Position numbers and translations under genes: made by a program. The notes below the pieces were generated by a model, which saw nothing but the letters and a program-made list of their open reading frames with translations, was not told the origin of the DNA and searched no databases. This document shows positions 1-6,334 of a stretch of DNA of 9,677 bases, piece after piece. This DNA comes from Acidobacteriaceae bacterium. Lineage in GTDB: Bacteria > Acidobacteriota > Terriglobia > Terriglobales > Acidobacteriaceae. The first letter of the stretch is position 1. Each line of letters starts with the position of its first letter. The stretch covers positions 1 through 9,677 of the forward strand of contig PLBD01000346.1 of assembly GCA_003135315.1 (NCBI GenBank). Direction: 5' to 3'.

Positions 1-239
1 GGCAATCTCTACGGCACGACCAGCGAAGGCGGCGCGTACAACGACGCCGGGACGGTGTTCGAGTTAACACGCACGGCGGGCGGCGGTTGGACGGAGCAGG
101 TGCTGTATAGCTTCAGCAACAACGGTACGGACGGGGCCAACCCCAGCGCCGGCGTGATCTTCGATGCCGCCGGCAATCTCTATGGCACGACCCCAGGGGG
201 CGGCACTTACGGCTACGGGACGGTGTTCGAGCTGACGCC
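1..239 (+). repeat. 171-bp tandem coding repeat (GloVer units)
   Basis: The stretch starting at position 1 (ggcaatctctacggcacgac) is repeated from 172 with few changes, and the phrase gggacggtgttcgag recurs in both units. The repeat encodes the 57-residue GloVer unit. Near-identity at DNA level makes recombination between units plausible. Confidence 0.75.
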
Positions 240-333
240 AATTTATCCGTGTGCGAAGTGTAGTCATAGTGTGCTCCGTGAGGTTCATGGGTTCCCAGCC
301 GAGAACAGAGACGCGCTGGAGCAGCGACGATGA
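1..333 (+). CDS. GloVer-type tandem repeat protein, C-terminal fragment
   Basis: An open frame runs from the window edge to a TGA at 331-333, giving 110 visible residues; the start lies upstream. It contains the hallmark phrases of the Gloeobacter/Verrucomicrobium (GloVer) repeat, GNLYGTT and GTVFELT, each twice. The period is 57 residues (171 nt): the DNA restarts with the same words at 1 and 172. Family knowledge: these repeats occur in large surface or secreted proteins, probably as beta-propeller-like blades; their biochemical role is unknown. The last repeat ends at FELTP (about position 240). The remaining 31 codons (IYPCAKCSHSV... to LEQRR) do not resemble the repeat, are Cys- and Arg-rich, and may be a read-through tail after a deletion or frameshift. 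The family assignment is firm; the integrity of the C-terminus is doubtful. Confidence 0.8.
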   Translation, partial: GNLYGTTSEGGAYNDAGTVFELTRTAGGGWTEQVLYSFSNNGTDGANPSAGVIFDAAGNLYGTTPGGGTYGYGTVFELTPIYPCAKCSHSVLREVHGFPAENRDALEQRR

Positions 334-335
334 TT

Positions 336-382
336 CCGAAGCCGCAGGTCTCTCTACCTCCGATTGTCCGTCTGCGGCTCGG
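336..382. terminator. Possible bidirectional terminator between convergent genes
   Basis: Bases 340-347 (agccgcag) pair perfectly with 372-379 (ctgcggct). The stem extends by ccg (336-338) with cgg (380-382), leaving A339 bulged, for 11 bp around a 24-nt loop. It sits where the plus-strand repeat gene (stop at 331-333) meets the minus-strand transporter gene (stop at 354-356), and the transporter stop codon lies in the loop. There is no T-run on either side, so it is not a textbook intrinsic terminator. Confidence 0.35.
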
Positions 383-1775
383 GATGGATCAGCACCCGGA
401 ATAGCTCCGGCACTTCCTGGCGGAAGCGTCCCTCGACCGCGGTCTGGATGTCGTGCACGCGCGATAGCGGCAGGTCGTCCTGCATAGTGATGTGCAGCGA
501 CAGATACAACCTTCCACCGACTCGCTTGAACATCAGGTCGTGCATATCGACGACTTCGGGAAAATTCTCCGTCACCGCCTGCAGCCGCTCTTCCACGTTA
601 GGTACAAGCACCAGGCCGTCGCTGGTCTCGATGGTCGCCGGCTCGCTCTCAATATGGGTCAGGATGTCGGAAATTTCGCGCACATCCTGCTTCATCTCGC
701 TTTCCAGGCGGGTCACGCGATCGTGGGCTTGCTTCAGGCTGAGGCGCTCGTCCAGTTCCACGTGTTGCTCAACGTGCAGCTTACCGTCAATGTCCTGCAC
801 GCTGATGTCGTGTACGTTCAGGTTATTGCGCGTGGCCACCGCGCGAATGCGGTCGAAGAGGCTCTCCTGGCGGCTGGCGCGAGCTACGGTATTGACCACC
901 ACGTCGGCGTCGGGCAACAGCTTCCGGATGCGCGCCGCCACTTCGTTGGAAACCTGCTCCGACTTCTGGAAGGTCACATTGCGTGACATGGCGATGGAAA
1001 CGTCGGCGAAATACCGGCTGCCGACGCGGCGAATGCGTACGCGCCCCACTTCCAGCACGCCGTCGACGCGATAGACCTCTTCCATAATGCGGCTGCGGAT
1101 GCCGGCGGGCGCCGCGTCCAGCAGGGCGTCGATGGTCTGGCGCGCCAGCCGCCAGCTCACATACACCACGATGCAGGCCACAAACAGCGCCGCGATCGGA
1201 TCGGCCTTCGCCAGCCACGGCAGCGAGTAGTGCCGCCCCGCCAAAACCAGCGCCAATCCCACAATGACGACGCTGCTGGACCAGATGTCGGTGCGGAAGT
1301 GCAGCGCGTCGGCAGCCAGCGCCTGGCTGTCGTACCTGTCGGCGATGCGGCCCAGCCGCCGCGAACGCCATGTGTCCACCACGATCGAGATGCCCATCAC
1401 CACAAAGGCCCAGATCGTAGGTTCAATCTCGACGGAGTGAAAGAACAGGCGCTTGACCGCTTCGTAAACGATCCACACGCAGGTCAGCAGCAGCAAGCCG
1501 GTCTCGACGAAGGCCGAGAAGCTCTCGATCTTGCCGTGCCCGTACTGGTGGTCGGCATCGGCGGGCTTGTCGGACACCCGGACCGAAAAGTACGTGATTG
1601 CCGCGGCCACCAGGTCGAGCCCGGAATGTGCTGCTTCGGAGAGAATGCCCAGGCTACCCGTGGCTATTCCGACCACCACCTTGATCAGGGTGATCCCCAC
1701 CGCCGCCAGAATTGAGTTCAGCGCGACTGCCTTCTTCTCGCGCTGCATGTTGGCGGTGGCGGCGGCGTCCGGCAT
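354..1775 (-). CDS. CDF-family cation efflux protein with triple C-terminal domain
   Basis: A 473-residue cation diffusion facilitator, an inner-membrane proton antiporter that exports divalent metals such as Zn or Fe; which metal cannot be read from sequence. About six membrane segments fill residues 18-215. The transport-site signatures are H50-x3-D54 (helix 2) and H159-x3-D163 (helix 5), with the family motif DHQYGHGK at 75-82. The usual protein is about 300 residues with one cytoplasmic dimerisation domain. Here three successive domains of that type are visible, about 224-300, 305-378 and 394-467. The last two end in the typical His-containing strand (THIES, IHPEP). The ATG at 1775 was chosen because GGAG lies just upstream. 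A longer TTG start at 1814 lacks a ribosome site and would overlap the putative -35 box; an internal ATG at 1748 is also possible. The gene stands alone, convergent with the repeat gene and divergent from the foldase-like gene. Confidence 0.9.
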   Translation of the reverse strand: MPDAAATANMQREKKAVALNSILAAVGITLIKVVVGIATGSLGILSEAAHSGLDLVAAAITYFSVRVSDKPADADHQYGHGKIESFSAFVETGLLLLTCVWIVYEAVKRLFFHSVEIEPTIWAFVVMGISIVVDTWRSRRLGRIADRYDSQALAADALHFRTDIWSSSVVIVGLALVLAGRHYSLPWLAKADPIAALFVACIVVYVSWRLARQTIDALLDAAPAGIRSRIMEEVYRVDGVLEVGRVRIRRVGSRYFADVSIAMSRNVTFQKSEQVSNEVAARIRKLLPDADVVVNTVARASRQESLFDRIRAVATRNNLNVHDISVQDIDGKLHVEQHVELDERLSLKQAHDRVTRLESEMKQDVREISDILTHIESEPATIETSDGLVLVPNVEERLQAVTENFPEVVDMHDLMFKRVGGRLYLSLHITMQDDLPLSRVHDIQTAVEGRFRQEVPELFRVLIHPEPQTDNRR

Positions 1776-1784
1776 ATGGCTCCG

Positions 1785-1814
1785 ATTATTCACTTTCTTC
1801 CGCAAATCCGCCAA
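1785..1814 (-). promoter_or_regulatory. Candidate promoter of the CDF gene
   Basis: Read on the minus strand, TTGGCG (1814-1809) and AATAAT (1790-1785) are separated by 18 bp and match the sigma-70 boxes at 4/6 and 5/6 positions. Transcription would start only about 2 nt before the ATG at 1775, so the mRNA would be leaderless or nearly so. This is pattern matching only. Confidence 0.35.
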
Positions 1815-1863
1815 CCACCGGCCCGGACCCTGCGCCCGCGTTCACCGTATTTTGCTCACAATG

Positions 1864-1872
1864 TGGTACGAT
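1864..1872 (+). promoter_or_regulatory. Candidate extended -10 promoter for the foldase-like/SDR unit
   Basis: TGGTACGAT fits an extended -10 element (TG-N followed by TACGAT, 4/6 to TATAAT). A possible weak -35 (TTCACC, 1841-1846) is 20 bp upstream, which is too far, so the extended -10 would have to carry the promoter. It lies in the divergent intergenic region, 58 bp before the ATG at 1930. Confidence 0.35.
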
Positions 1873-1890
1873 TTTCTGCATCCATCTGCT

Positions 1891-1903
1891 CCGCCTCAGG
1901 CGG
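1891..1903 (+). repeat. Short hairpin in the 5' leader of the foldase-like gene
   Basis: CCGCC-TCA-GGCGG forms a 5-bp GC stem with a 3-nt loop, ending 10 nt before the Shine-Dalgarno GGAGG (1914-1918). It may insulate the ribosome site or be a lone relative of the GCC-N4-GGC hairpins found elsewhere in the window. No function can be assigned. Confidence 0.4.
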
Positions 1904-1929
1904 GAACTATTCTGGAGGAACACCACTTC

Positions 1930-3108
1930 ATGCTACGTTTCACACTGTGGGCACTCACGCTTTCGTGTGCCATCACCTGCACCACTTACGGTCAACAGCC
2001 GTCCCCGCAACAAACACCGCCTCCACCAGCGCCGGCTGGTCAGAACGCGCCTATGCCCGGGATGGCTGCCAACCCAGCGCCCGCCAGCCCTGCGCCTGCG
2101 GTAACCAATGTTCCTATGACGGAGCCCGTCATCACGTTGAAAGGCGCTTGTGAGTCCAAGGCCGGCAGCGCACCGCCCGCCGGCTGTGTCACCAGCCTTA
2201 CCCGTGAGCAATTTGAAAAGCTGACCAATGCCCTGCAGTCGCCCGACAAGGGCCCCGTGCCTCCCGAGGTGAAACGCCGGTTCGCAACTCAGTACTCCAA
2301 GGTGCTGGTCTTCGCCGACGCGGCCACCGAACTGGGGCTGCAAAACGACCCCAGGGTCCAGGAGAAATACCGTCTTGCCATGGCGCAGATCCTGGCCGAG
2401 CAGCTCAATCAGCATTACACGGACGAATTCTCCCATCCGACGGATCAGCAGATCCAGGCCTATTACGACCAGAACATCAAGAAATACAACGAAGTGACCT
2501 TGCAGCGGATCATCATCCCCGCCAATCAGGGGGGCCCCGACAAGCCCAAACCCACCGATGCCGAACGCACAGCCTACGCTGAGACGATCAGGACGCGCTG
2601 GGTGGCCGGCGAAGATCCGGTCAAGCTGCAAAAAGACGTGATGGAACATAACGGCGTCACCACGACCTCTCCCGACATCAACGTCGGCGCTCGTCGCCCG
2701 GGTACGCTGCCACAAGCCCACGAAGCCGTCTTCGAATTGAAGGTGAACGAGATTTCACCGCTCTACTCCGATCAGGCCGCGGGTTATATTTACAAAGTGA
2801 TGTCAACCCGCCAGGTTCCCTTGAGCGAGGTGAAGGCCAGCATTTCTCAAACCCTGCAACAACAGATGTTCAAAGACAAGATCCAGCAGGTGCAGAATGC
2901 CGTCACGGTCACATTGAACGACGCCTACTTCGGTCCGGATGTTCCGGCGACGGTGCCGCGCAACGCGATTCGGCCGGGAGGTCCTCCGATGCCGGGTGGC
3001 CGCGGTCCGATGGCTCCGCCGCCCGGAGCCGGCCCTGGTCCTGGTGCGGGGGCACCGCCTCCGCCGCCAGCTTCTCCGGCTGACAACTCTGCACCGTCGC
3101 CGAAGTAG
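1930..3108 (+). CDS. Secreted SurA/PrsA-like peptidylprolyl isomerase (degenerate PpiC domain)
   Basis: A 392-residue exported protein of the SurA/PrsA type, which chaperones folding of secreted or outer-membrane proteins. Residues 1-21 form a Sec signal peptide (hydrophobic core LWALTLSCAIT, likely cut after TYG). I see no good lipobox. A Pro/Ala-rich linker follows (24-66), then a Cys pair (C74, C86), a helical SurA_N-like region (88-185), a PpiC/parvulin-like domain (about 188-292) and a Pro/Gly-rich tail (336-392). In the parvulin domain the usual ARHILV strand reads LQRIIIP and the usual GYHIIKV end reads GYIYKV, so both conserved histidines are missing and isomerase activity is doubtful. 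The ATG at 1930 was chosen because TGGAGGAA (1913-1920) precedes it by 9 nt and the signal peptide begins there; the open frame upstream overlaps the divergent gene. It ends 2 nt before the next gene. Confidence 0.85.
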   Translation: MLRFTLWALTLSCAITCTTYGQQPSPQQTPPPPAPAGQNAPMPGMAANPAPASPAPAVTNVPMTEPVITLKGACESKAGSAPPAGCVTSLTREQFEKLTNALQSPDKGPVPPEVKRRFATQYSKVLVFADAATELGLQNDPRVQEKYRLAMAQILAEQLNQHYTDEFSHPTDQQIQAYYDQNIKKYNEVTLQRIIIPANQGGPDKPKPTDAERTAYAETIRTRWVAGEDPVKLQKDVMEHNGVTTTSPDINVGARRPGTLPQAHEAVFELKVNEISPLYSDQAAGYIYKVMSTRQVPLSEVKASISQTLQQQMFKDKIQQVQNAVTVTLNDAYFGPDVPATVPRNAIRPGGPPMPGGRGPMAPPPGAGPGPGAGAPPPPPASPADNSAPSPK

Positions 3109-3110
3109 TC

Positions 3111-4163
3111 ATGGCGCCAAACCGGACTGTCCTGATTACGGGCATCTCGGGCAATCTGGGAACCAGGCTGCTTCCTTTGCTCTCGGACTTTCGCGTGGTG
3201 GGCGTGGACATGCGCCCACCCGAGAGCTCCTCGCTTAGCCAATTCGAACAAGTGGACCTGGGACGCGAGCCATCCTGCCGCCAGCTCATCGAACTGATGC
3301 GCGCCACCGGCGCACAGTCCGTCATTCATCTGGCGTTCGTTCTCGATCCGCAACGCACCGGCGTTCTCGACGTGGAACGCATGTGGCAGATTAACGTTGC
3401 CGGCACGGCGCGCATCATGGAAGCGGTGAGCGTCGTGAACCGCACCGGCGGCAATGTTCAGCGGTTTATCTTTCCCAGCAGTGTCGCGGCCTACGGTCCG
3501 GAAACCGGAGGGCCGGTGAAAGAAGACGCTCCCCTTCGCGCCCACACCCTGGCCTACGCCATCCATAAGCGCGAGAGCGATGAAGTGGTCCGCTATCGCG
3601 CCGAAAGCCTGGGCGATTGCCGCTGCTATCTCCTGCGTCCGCACATCTTCACCGGCGCAAGCATGCAGAACTATATGGTCGGAGCGCTGCGCGGCACACC
3701 GTTGGGTGCGAGCAAGCGCGCTGCGCGCATGCGCGCCGAGGGCCGGCGCCTCCCGCTCATGCTGCCTCGCGGCGCCAGGTATCTGCAGAAGCGCTTGCAG
3801 TTTCTCCACGTCGACGACATGGCGCGGCTGCTCGTAGTTTTGCTGAACCGCCCTGAAACCGACCCGCCCGTCACCATCATGAATGTGGCCGGACGCGGCG
3901 AGCCGCTCACCGTCCAGCGCTGCGCGGAAATCGCCCAGGCCACCATCAAACGAGTCCCCACCCGTGCTGCCTTCCGCGCCGTCCTGCGCTTCTTGTGGCG
4001 ATTCGGGATCTCGTCGATCCCGCCGGATGCCTGGCCCTACCTGATCGGCTCCTACACCATGGACACCACGCGCTTGCAGCAGTTCCTCGGCCCGGACTAT
4101 CCACGCGTGATCGAGTACACCGCGGAAGAGGCATTGCGCGATAGCTTCAAGAGCAGCGAATAG
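3111..4163 (+). CDS. NAD-dependent epimerase/dehydratase (extended SDR family)
   Basis: A 350-residue cytoplasmic short-chain dehydrogenase/reductase of the extended (nucleotide-sugar epimerase-like) type. Visible features are the NAD-binding glycine motif G11-IS-G14-NL-G17, an acidic residue D33 at the end of strand 2 suiting NAD over NADP, S123/S124 after strand 5, and the catalytic pair Y149-x3-K153. The C-terminal half (about 180-350) is the substrate domain and has no diagnostic motif, so the substrate is unknown: a sugar nucleotide, steroid-like or other hydroxy compound are all possible. Length matches the family (310-350). The ATG lies 2 nt after the stop of the foldase-like gene with no clear ribosome site of its own, so translation probably depends on reinitiation. 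An operon partnership is likely, but a functional link to protein folding is not evident. Confidence 0.85.
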   Translation: MAPNRTVLITGISGNLGTRLLPLLSDFRVVGVDMRPPESSSLSQFEQVDLGREPSCRQLIELMRATGAQSVIHLAFVLDPQRTGVLDVERMWQINVAGTARIMEAVSVVNRTGGNVQRFIFPSSVAAYGPETGGPVKEDAPLRAHTLAYAIHKRESDEVVRYRAESLGDCRCYLLRPHIFTGASMQNYMVGALRGTPLGASKRAARMRAEGRRLPLMLPRGARYLQKRLQFLHVDDMARLLVVLLNRPETDPPVTIMNVAGRGEPLTVQRCAEIAQATIKRVPTRAAFRAVLRFLWRFGISSIPPDAWPYLIGSYTMDTTRLQQFLGPDYPRVIEYTAEEALRDSFKSSE

Positions 4164-4315
4164 GGATCTAACCTCGCATTCACACTTTCTTTCAGCCGCA
4201 AGATAAGCACGACCGGTCAGTGCATACAAGTCATCAAGAATGTAGTGATGACGCCAATCGGTAGTACCTCAGATTGAAGATGCAGCAGCGGGTACGGGCC
4301 GCAATATAACCAAAA

Positions 4316-4343
4316 GGGAGCGGCTCCCCCTGAGCCCGCTCCC
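4316..4343 (+). terminator. Possible terminator downstream of the SDR gene
   Basis: GGGAGCGG (4316-4323) and CCGCTCCC (4336-4343) form a perfect 8-bp stem with a 12-nt loop. It is preceded by AAAA and followed by the T-rich but interrupted stretch cttcggatgtagatttattt. It lies about 150 bp after the SDR stop. The weak T-run makes intrinsic termination uncertain. Confidence 0.45.
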
Positions 4344-4398
4344 CTTCGGATGTAGATTTATTTCTCCCAAAGTCTAGGGCGACCGGGTTTCGGCTGTC

Positions 4399-4414
4399 TG
4401 TGCAATAGTGCACA
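4399..4414. promoter_or_regulatory. Perfect palindrome, operator-like
   Basis: TGTGCA-ATAG-TGCACA is an exact 6-bp inverted repeat with a 4-bp spacer, about 97 bp upstream of the TATAAT box at 4511. The size and spacing suit a dimeric transcription-factor site. No regulator is assigned: the NtrC consensus has GCAC and GTGC half-sites in the opposite order. Confidence 0.35.
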
Positions 4415-4487
4415 TCGTTGACGGGGGCATCATATGTCTTGGCATCTCCCTAAGAGAACTCACAATCCTGCGGAGACTGCGTGGGGG

Positions 4488-4516
4488 TTACGCAAGGCAT
4501 CCAAGCTGGCTATAAT
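4488..4516 (+). promoter_or_regulatory. Candidate promoter of the aminotransferase gene
   Basis: A consensus -10 TATAAT (4511-4516) lies 17 bp downstream of a poor -35 (TTACGC, 4488-4493). If used, it gives a leader of about 300 nt before the ATG at 4828, unusually long and containing foldable segments. The -10 match is exact, but the -35 is weak. Confidence 0.4.
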
Positions 4517-4732
4517 GGCAATAGGAATACTCTCTTGACCCACGACGCCCATAACGCCTCCGCTAAAGGCTTCTGTCCGAAGCCCGGTGCGGCTGTGCGT
4601 GCTGCCTGGTCACGGGCCGGCAACCATCCCGGCAAGTCCCGGCTTTCGACTCGCGCGGAGTCCAAGCTCGCTCCCTGCATGGTTCGCCCCAATCTCTTCT
4701 CCGGCGACTAACCCCCCGTTTTTCCCGTACCT

Positions 4733-4772
4733 CCCGCGTGGTGTTCAACTCCAATCAGATTGCACCCGCGGG
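4733..4772 (+). other. Bulged stem-loop in the aminotransferase leader
   Basis: CCCGCG (4733-4738) pairs with CGCGGG (4767-4772), T4739 bulges, and GGTG (4740-4743) pairs with CACC (4763-4766), giving a 10-bp stem. The 19-nt loop contains the small palindrome CAATCAGATTG. The structure is directly readable from sequence. Any function as an RNA element is inference. Confidence 0.45.
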
Positions 4773-4782
4773 CTGACCAAAG

Positions 4783-4818
4783 CTCCGGCCCACAACTCGG
4801 GCCGCAAGCCTTTCGGAG
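4783..4818 (+). promoter_or_regulatory. Leader hairpin able to sequester the aminotransferase ribosome site
   Basis: CGGCCC (4786-4791) pairs perfectly with GGGCCG (4799-4804) around a 7-nt loop. CTCCG (4783-4787) can also pair with CGGAG (4814-4818), which is part of the Shine-Dalgarno of the gene starting at 4828. The two stems share C4786 and G4787, so they can partly coexist or compete, the arrangement expected of translational control. Not tested. Confidence 0.4.
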
Positions 4819-4827
4819 GAAAACATT

Positions 4828-6237
4828 ATGTCCGCTAATGCTCTTGCCCCTGTTGCCGGTCCTCACATCAAGACCGCCCTGCCCGGGCCCAACGCGCGCC
4901 GCGTTCTCGAAGGCGACGCGCGCTATATCTCGCCGTCGTACACCCGCTCCTACCCCATGGTCGCCAAGCGCGGCCGCGGTCTTATCGTGGAAGATGTCGA
5001 TGGCAACGAGTTCCTCGACTTCTCCGCCGGCATCGCCGTCACATCCACCGGGCACTGCCATCCTGAGGTAGTCGCCGCCATTCAGAAGCAGGCTGCCGAG
5101 CTCATTCACATGTCCGGCACCGACTTCTACTACGAGAGCATGGTCACGCTCGGCGAGCGCCTGTCACGCATCGCTCCCATGAAGGGGCCGCACAAGATCT
5201 ACTACGGCAACTCGGGCGCCGAGGCCGTTGAAGCCGCTCTCAAGCTGGCGCGCTATCACACCAAACGCCAGAACGTCATCGCGTTCTACGGCGCATTCCA
5301 TGGCCGCACCATGGGCGCGTTGTCGCTGACCGCGTCCAAGCCGCAGCAGCGCCGCCGCTTCGCGCCGTTGGTTCCCGGCGTCACCCACGTGCGCTATCCC
5401 GATGTCTATCGCGGGTGCGTCGGCGGAAGTCCGGACCAGGCCATGGCCGACGCCTATGCGCTCGGCTGCGCCCGCTTCATCGAAGAGAAGCTATTCAAGA
5501 CCACGCTGCCTCCGGAGGAAGTGGCCGCGATCTTCGTCGAGCCCATTCAGGGCGAAGGCGGCTACGTGGTTGCGCCCACGGTATTCATGCAGGAGCTGCG
5601 GCGCATCTGCGATCGTCACGGCATTCTGCTGGTGGCCGACGAGGTCCAGTCCGGCGCAGGCCGCACCGGCAAATGGTGGGCCATCGAGCACACGGGCGTC
5701 GAGCCCGACATCGTCTGCATTGCCAAGGGAATCGCCAGCGGCATGCCGCTGGGCATCATGATGTCGAAGGCGGAGATCATGGATTGGGTGCCGGGATCGC
5801 ACGCCTCCACGTTTGGCGGCAATCCGGTCTGTATCGCGGCTGCCATGGCGACCATGGACGTCATCGAGCGCGAAGGCCTCCACAACGCCGAGATCGTCGG
5901 CCGTCACATGATGGAGCGCATGGCCGACTGGCCGGCACGTCTCGACCTGGTGGGCGATGTACGCGGGCGTGGCCTGATGATTGGTGTCGAGATCGTCACC
6001 GACAAGAAGGCCAAGACGGCAGGCGGCGCCGAACGCGATCGCATTGTCGAACTGGCGTTCGAGCGCGGGCTGCTCCTGCTGGGCTGCGGCCCTAACACCA
6101 TTCGCCTTTGCCCGCCGCTCATCGTCACCAATGAGCAGGCTGACATCGCGATGGATATCCTCGAGGAGTGCATCAACATCACCGCCGGCAAGCCGCACAG
6201 CAAAGGCGCAACTACCGGCAAGCAAACCGGCGCATAA
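4828..6237 (+). CDS. Class III PLP-dependent aminotransferase (GabT/ornithine aminotransferase-like)
   Basis: A 469-residue fold-type I enzyme that moves amino groups from an omega- or alpha-amino donor to a 2-oxo acid. It carries all the class III signatures: NSGAEAVEAALKLAR at 128-142 (cofactor phosphate loop), the YGAFHGRT aromatic/His segment at 154-161, EPIQGEGGY at 238-246, VADEVQSGAGRTG at 269-281 with the cofactor-pairing D271, the Schiff-base K300 in AKGIASGMPLG, and STFGGNP at 327-333. It is longer than ArgD (about 400). Its overall style matches the group annotated as 'acetyl ornithine aminotransferase family', which includes archaeal GabT-like enzymes and broad-specificity amino-acid racemases, so I do not name it argD or gabT. 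The ATG at 4828 follows GGAGGA (4815-4820) by 7 nt. It is monocistronic: a long leader before it, a strong terminator after it. Residues 455-469 are a polar, Gly/Thr-rich tail. Confidence 0.9.
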   Translation: MSANALAPVAGPHIKTALPGPNARRVLEGDARYISPSYTRSYPMVAKRGRGLIVEDVDGNEFLDFSAGIAVTSTGHCHPEVVAAIQKQAAELIHMSGTDFYYESMVTLGERLSRIAPMKGPHKIYYGNSGAEAVEAALKLARYHTKRQNVIAFYGAFHGRTMGALSLTASKPQQRRRFAPLVPGVTHVRYPDVYRGCVGGSPDQAMADAYALGCARFIEEKLFKTTLPPEEVAAIFVEPIQGEGGYVVAPTVFMQELRRICDRHGILLVADEVQSGAGRTGKWWAIEHTGVEPDIVCIAKGIASGMPLGIMMSKAEIMDWVPGSHASTFGGNPVCIAAAMATMDVIEREGLHNAEIVGRHMMERMADWPARLDLVGDVRGRGLMIGVEIVTDKKAKTAGGAERDRIVELAFERGLLLLGCGPNTIRLCPPLIVTNEQADIAMDILEECINITAGKPHSKGATTGKQTGA

Positions 6238-6292
6238 GGGGCATTTTCGTCGGTTAGGGAAAAACTCAAGAACATTGCTGAAGAAAACAAGA

Positions 6293-6324
6293 GCCTGGAC
6301 CGTCCGGTCCGGGCCTTTTTCTTT
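6293..6324 (+). terminator. Rho-independent terminator of the aminotransferase gene
   Basis: GCCTGGACC (6293-6301) pairs with GGTCCGGGC (6306-6314), a 9-bp stem with one G-U pair and a GTCC loop. TTTTTCTTT (6316-6324) follows at once. It lies 55 bp after the stop codon. This is the clearest intrinsic terminator in the window. Confidence 0.9.
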
Positions 6325-6334
6325 GGTCAGGATT

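Larger units (their letters stand above)
4164..4827. other. 664-bp intergenic region and aminotransferase leader
   Basis: No convincing gene on either strand. Items seen are a GC hairpin at 4316-4343, a perfect palindrome at 4399-4414, a TATAAT box at 4511-4516, a bulged stem at 4733-4772, and a hairpin at 4783-4818 that can cover the ribosome site of the next gene. A 76-codon GTG-start frame (4481-4711) has no recognisable features and I do not call it. The segment 4164-4310 shows nothing I can interpret. Confidence 0.6.

Noticed and set aside
1776..1814. TTG start at 1814 for the CDF gene
   Set aside because: It has no ribosome site, would overlap the candidate -35 box, and adds a charged N-terminus atypical of the family; the ATG at 1775 with GGAG is better.
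1963..1982. Lipoprotein signal in the foldase-like protein
   Set aside because: The cysteines in LTLSC and AITC lack Leu at -3 in the lipobox sense, so a type I signal peptide fits better.
2925..4229. Long minus-strand open frame (434 codons) opposite the SDR gene
   Set aside because: It lies antisense to a gene with clear SDR motifs and coding bias. Its translation has no recognisable domain and it is a typical GC-rich mirror frame.
4399..4414. NtrC binding site
   Set aside because: The half-sites read GTGCA then TGCAC, the reverse of the NtrC arrangement, and I found no sigma-54 -24/-12 promoter (TGGCA then TTGC at the right spacing) downstream.
4580..4660. Resemblance to SAM-I/SAM-IV riboswitches (GCCGGCAACC near 4617)
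   Set aside because: The phrase GGCAACC is typical of these riboswitches, but the other conserved pieces (the GGUGCNAANUCC segment, the closing P1 strand, the pseudoknot partner) are not found around it, and the downstream gene is not a methionine gene.
4481..4711. Small plus-strand open frame (76 codons, GTG start) in the aminotransferase leader
   Set aside because: No ribosome site at proper spacing and no domain or signal; it overlaps the promoter-like box. More likely untranslated leader.
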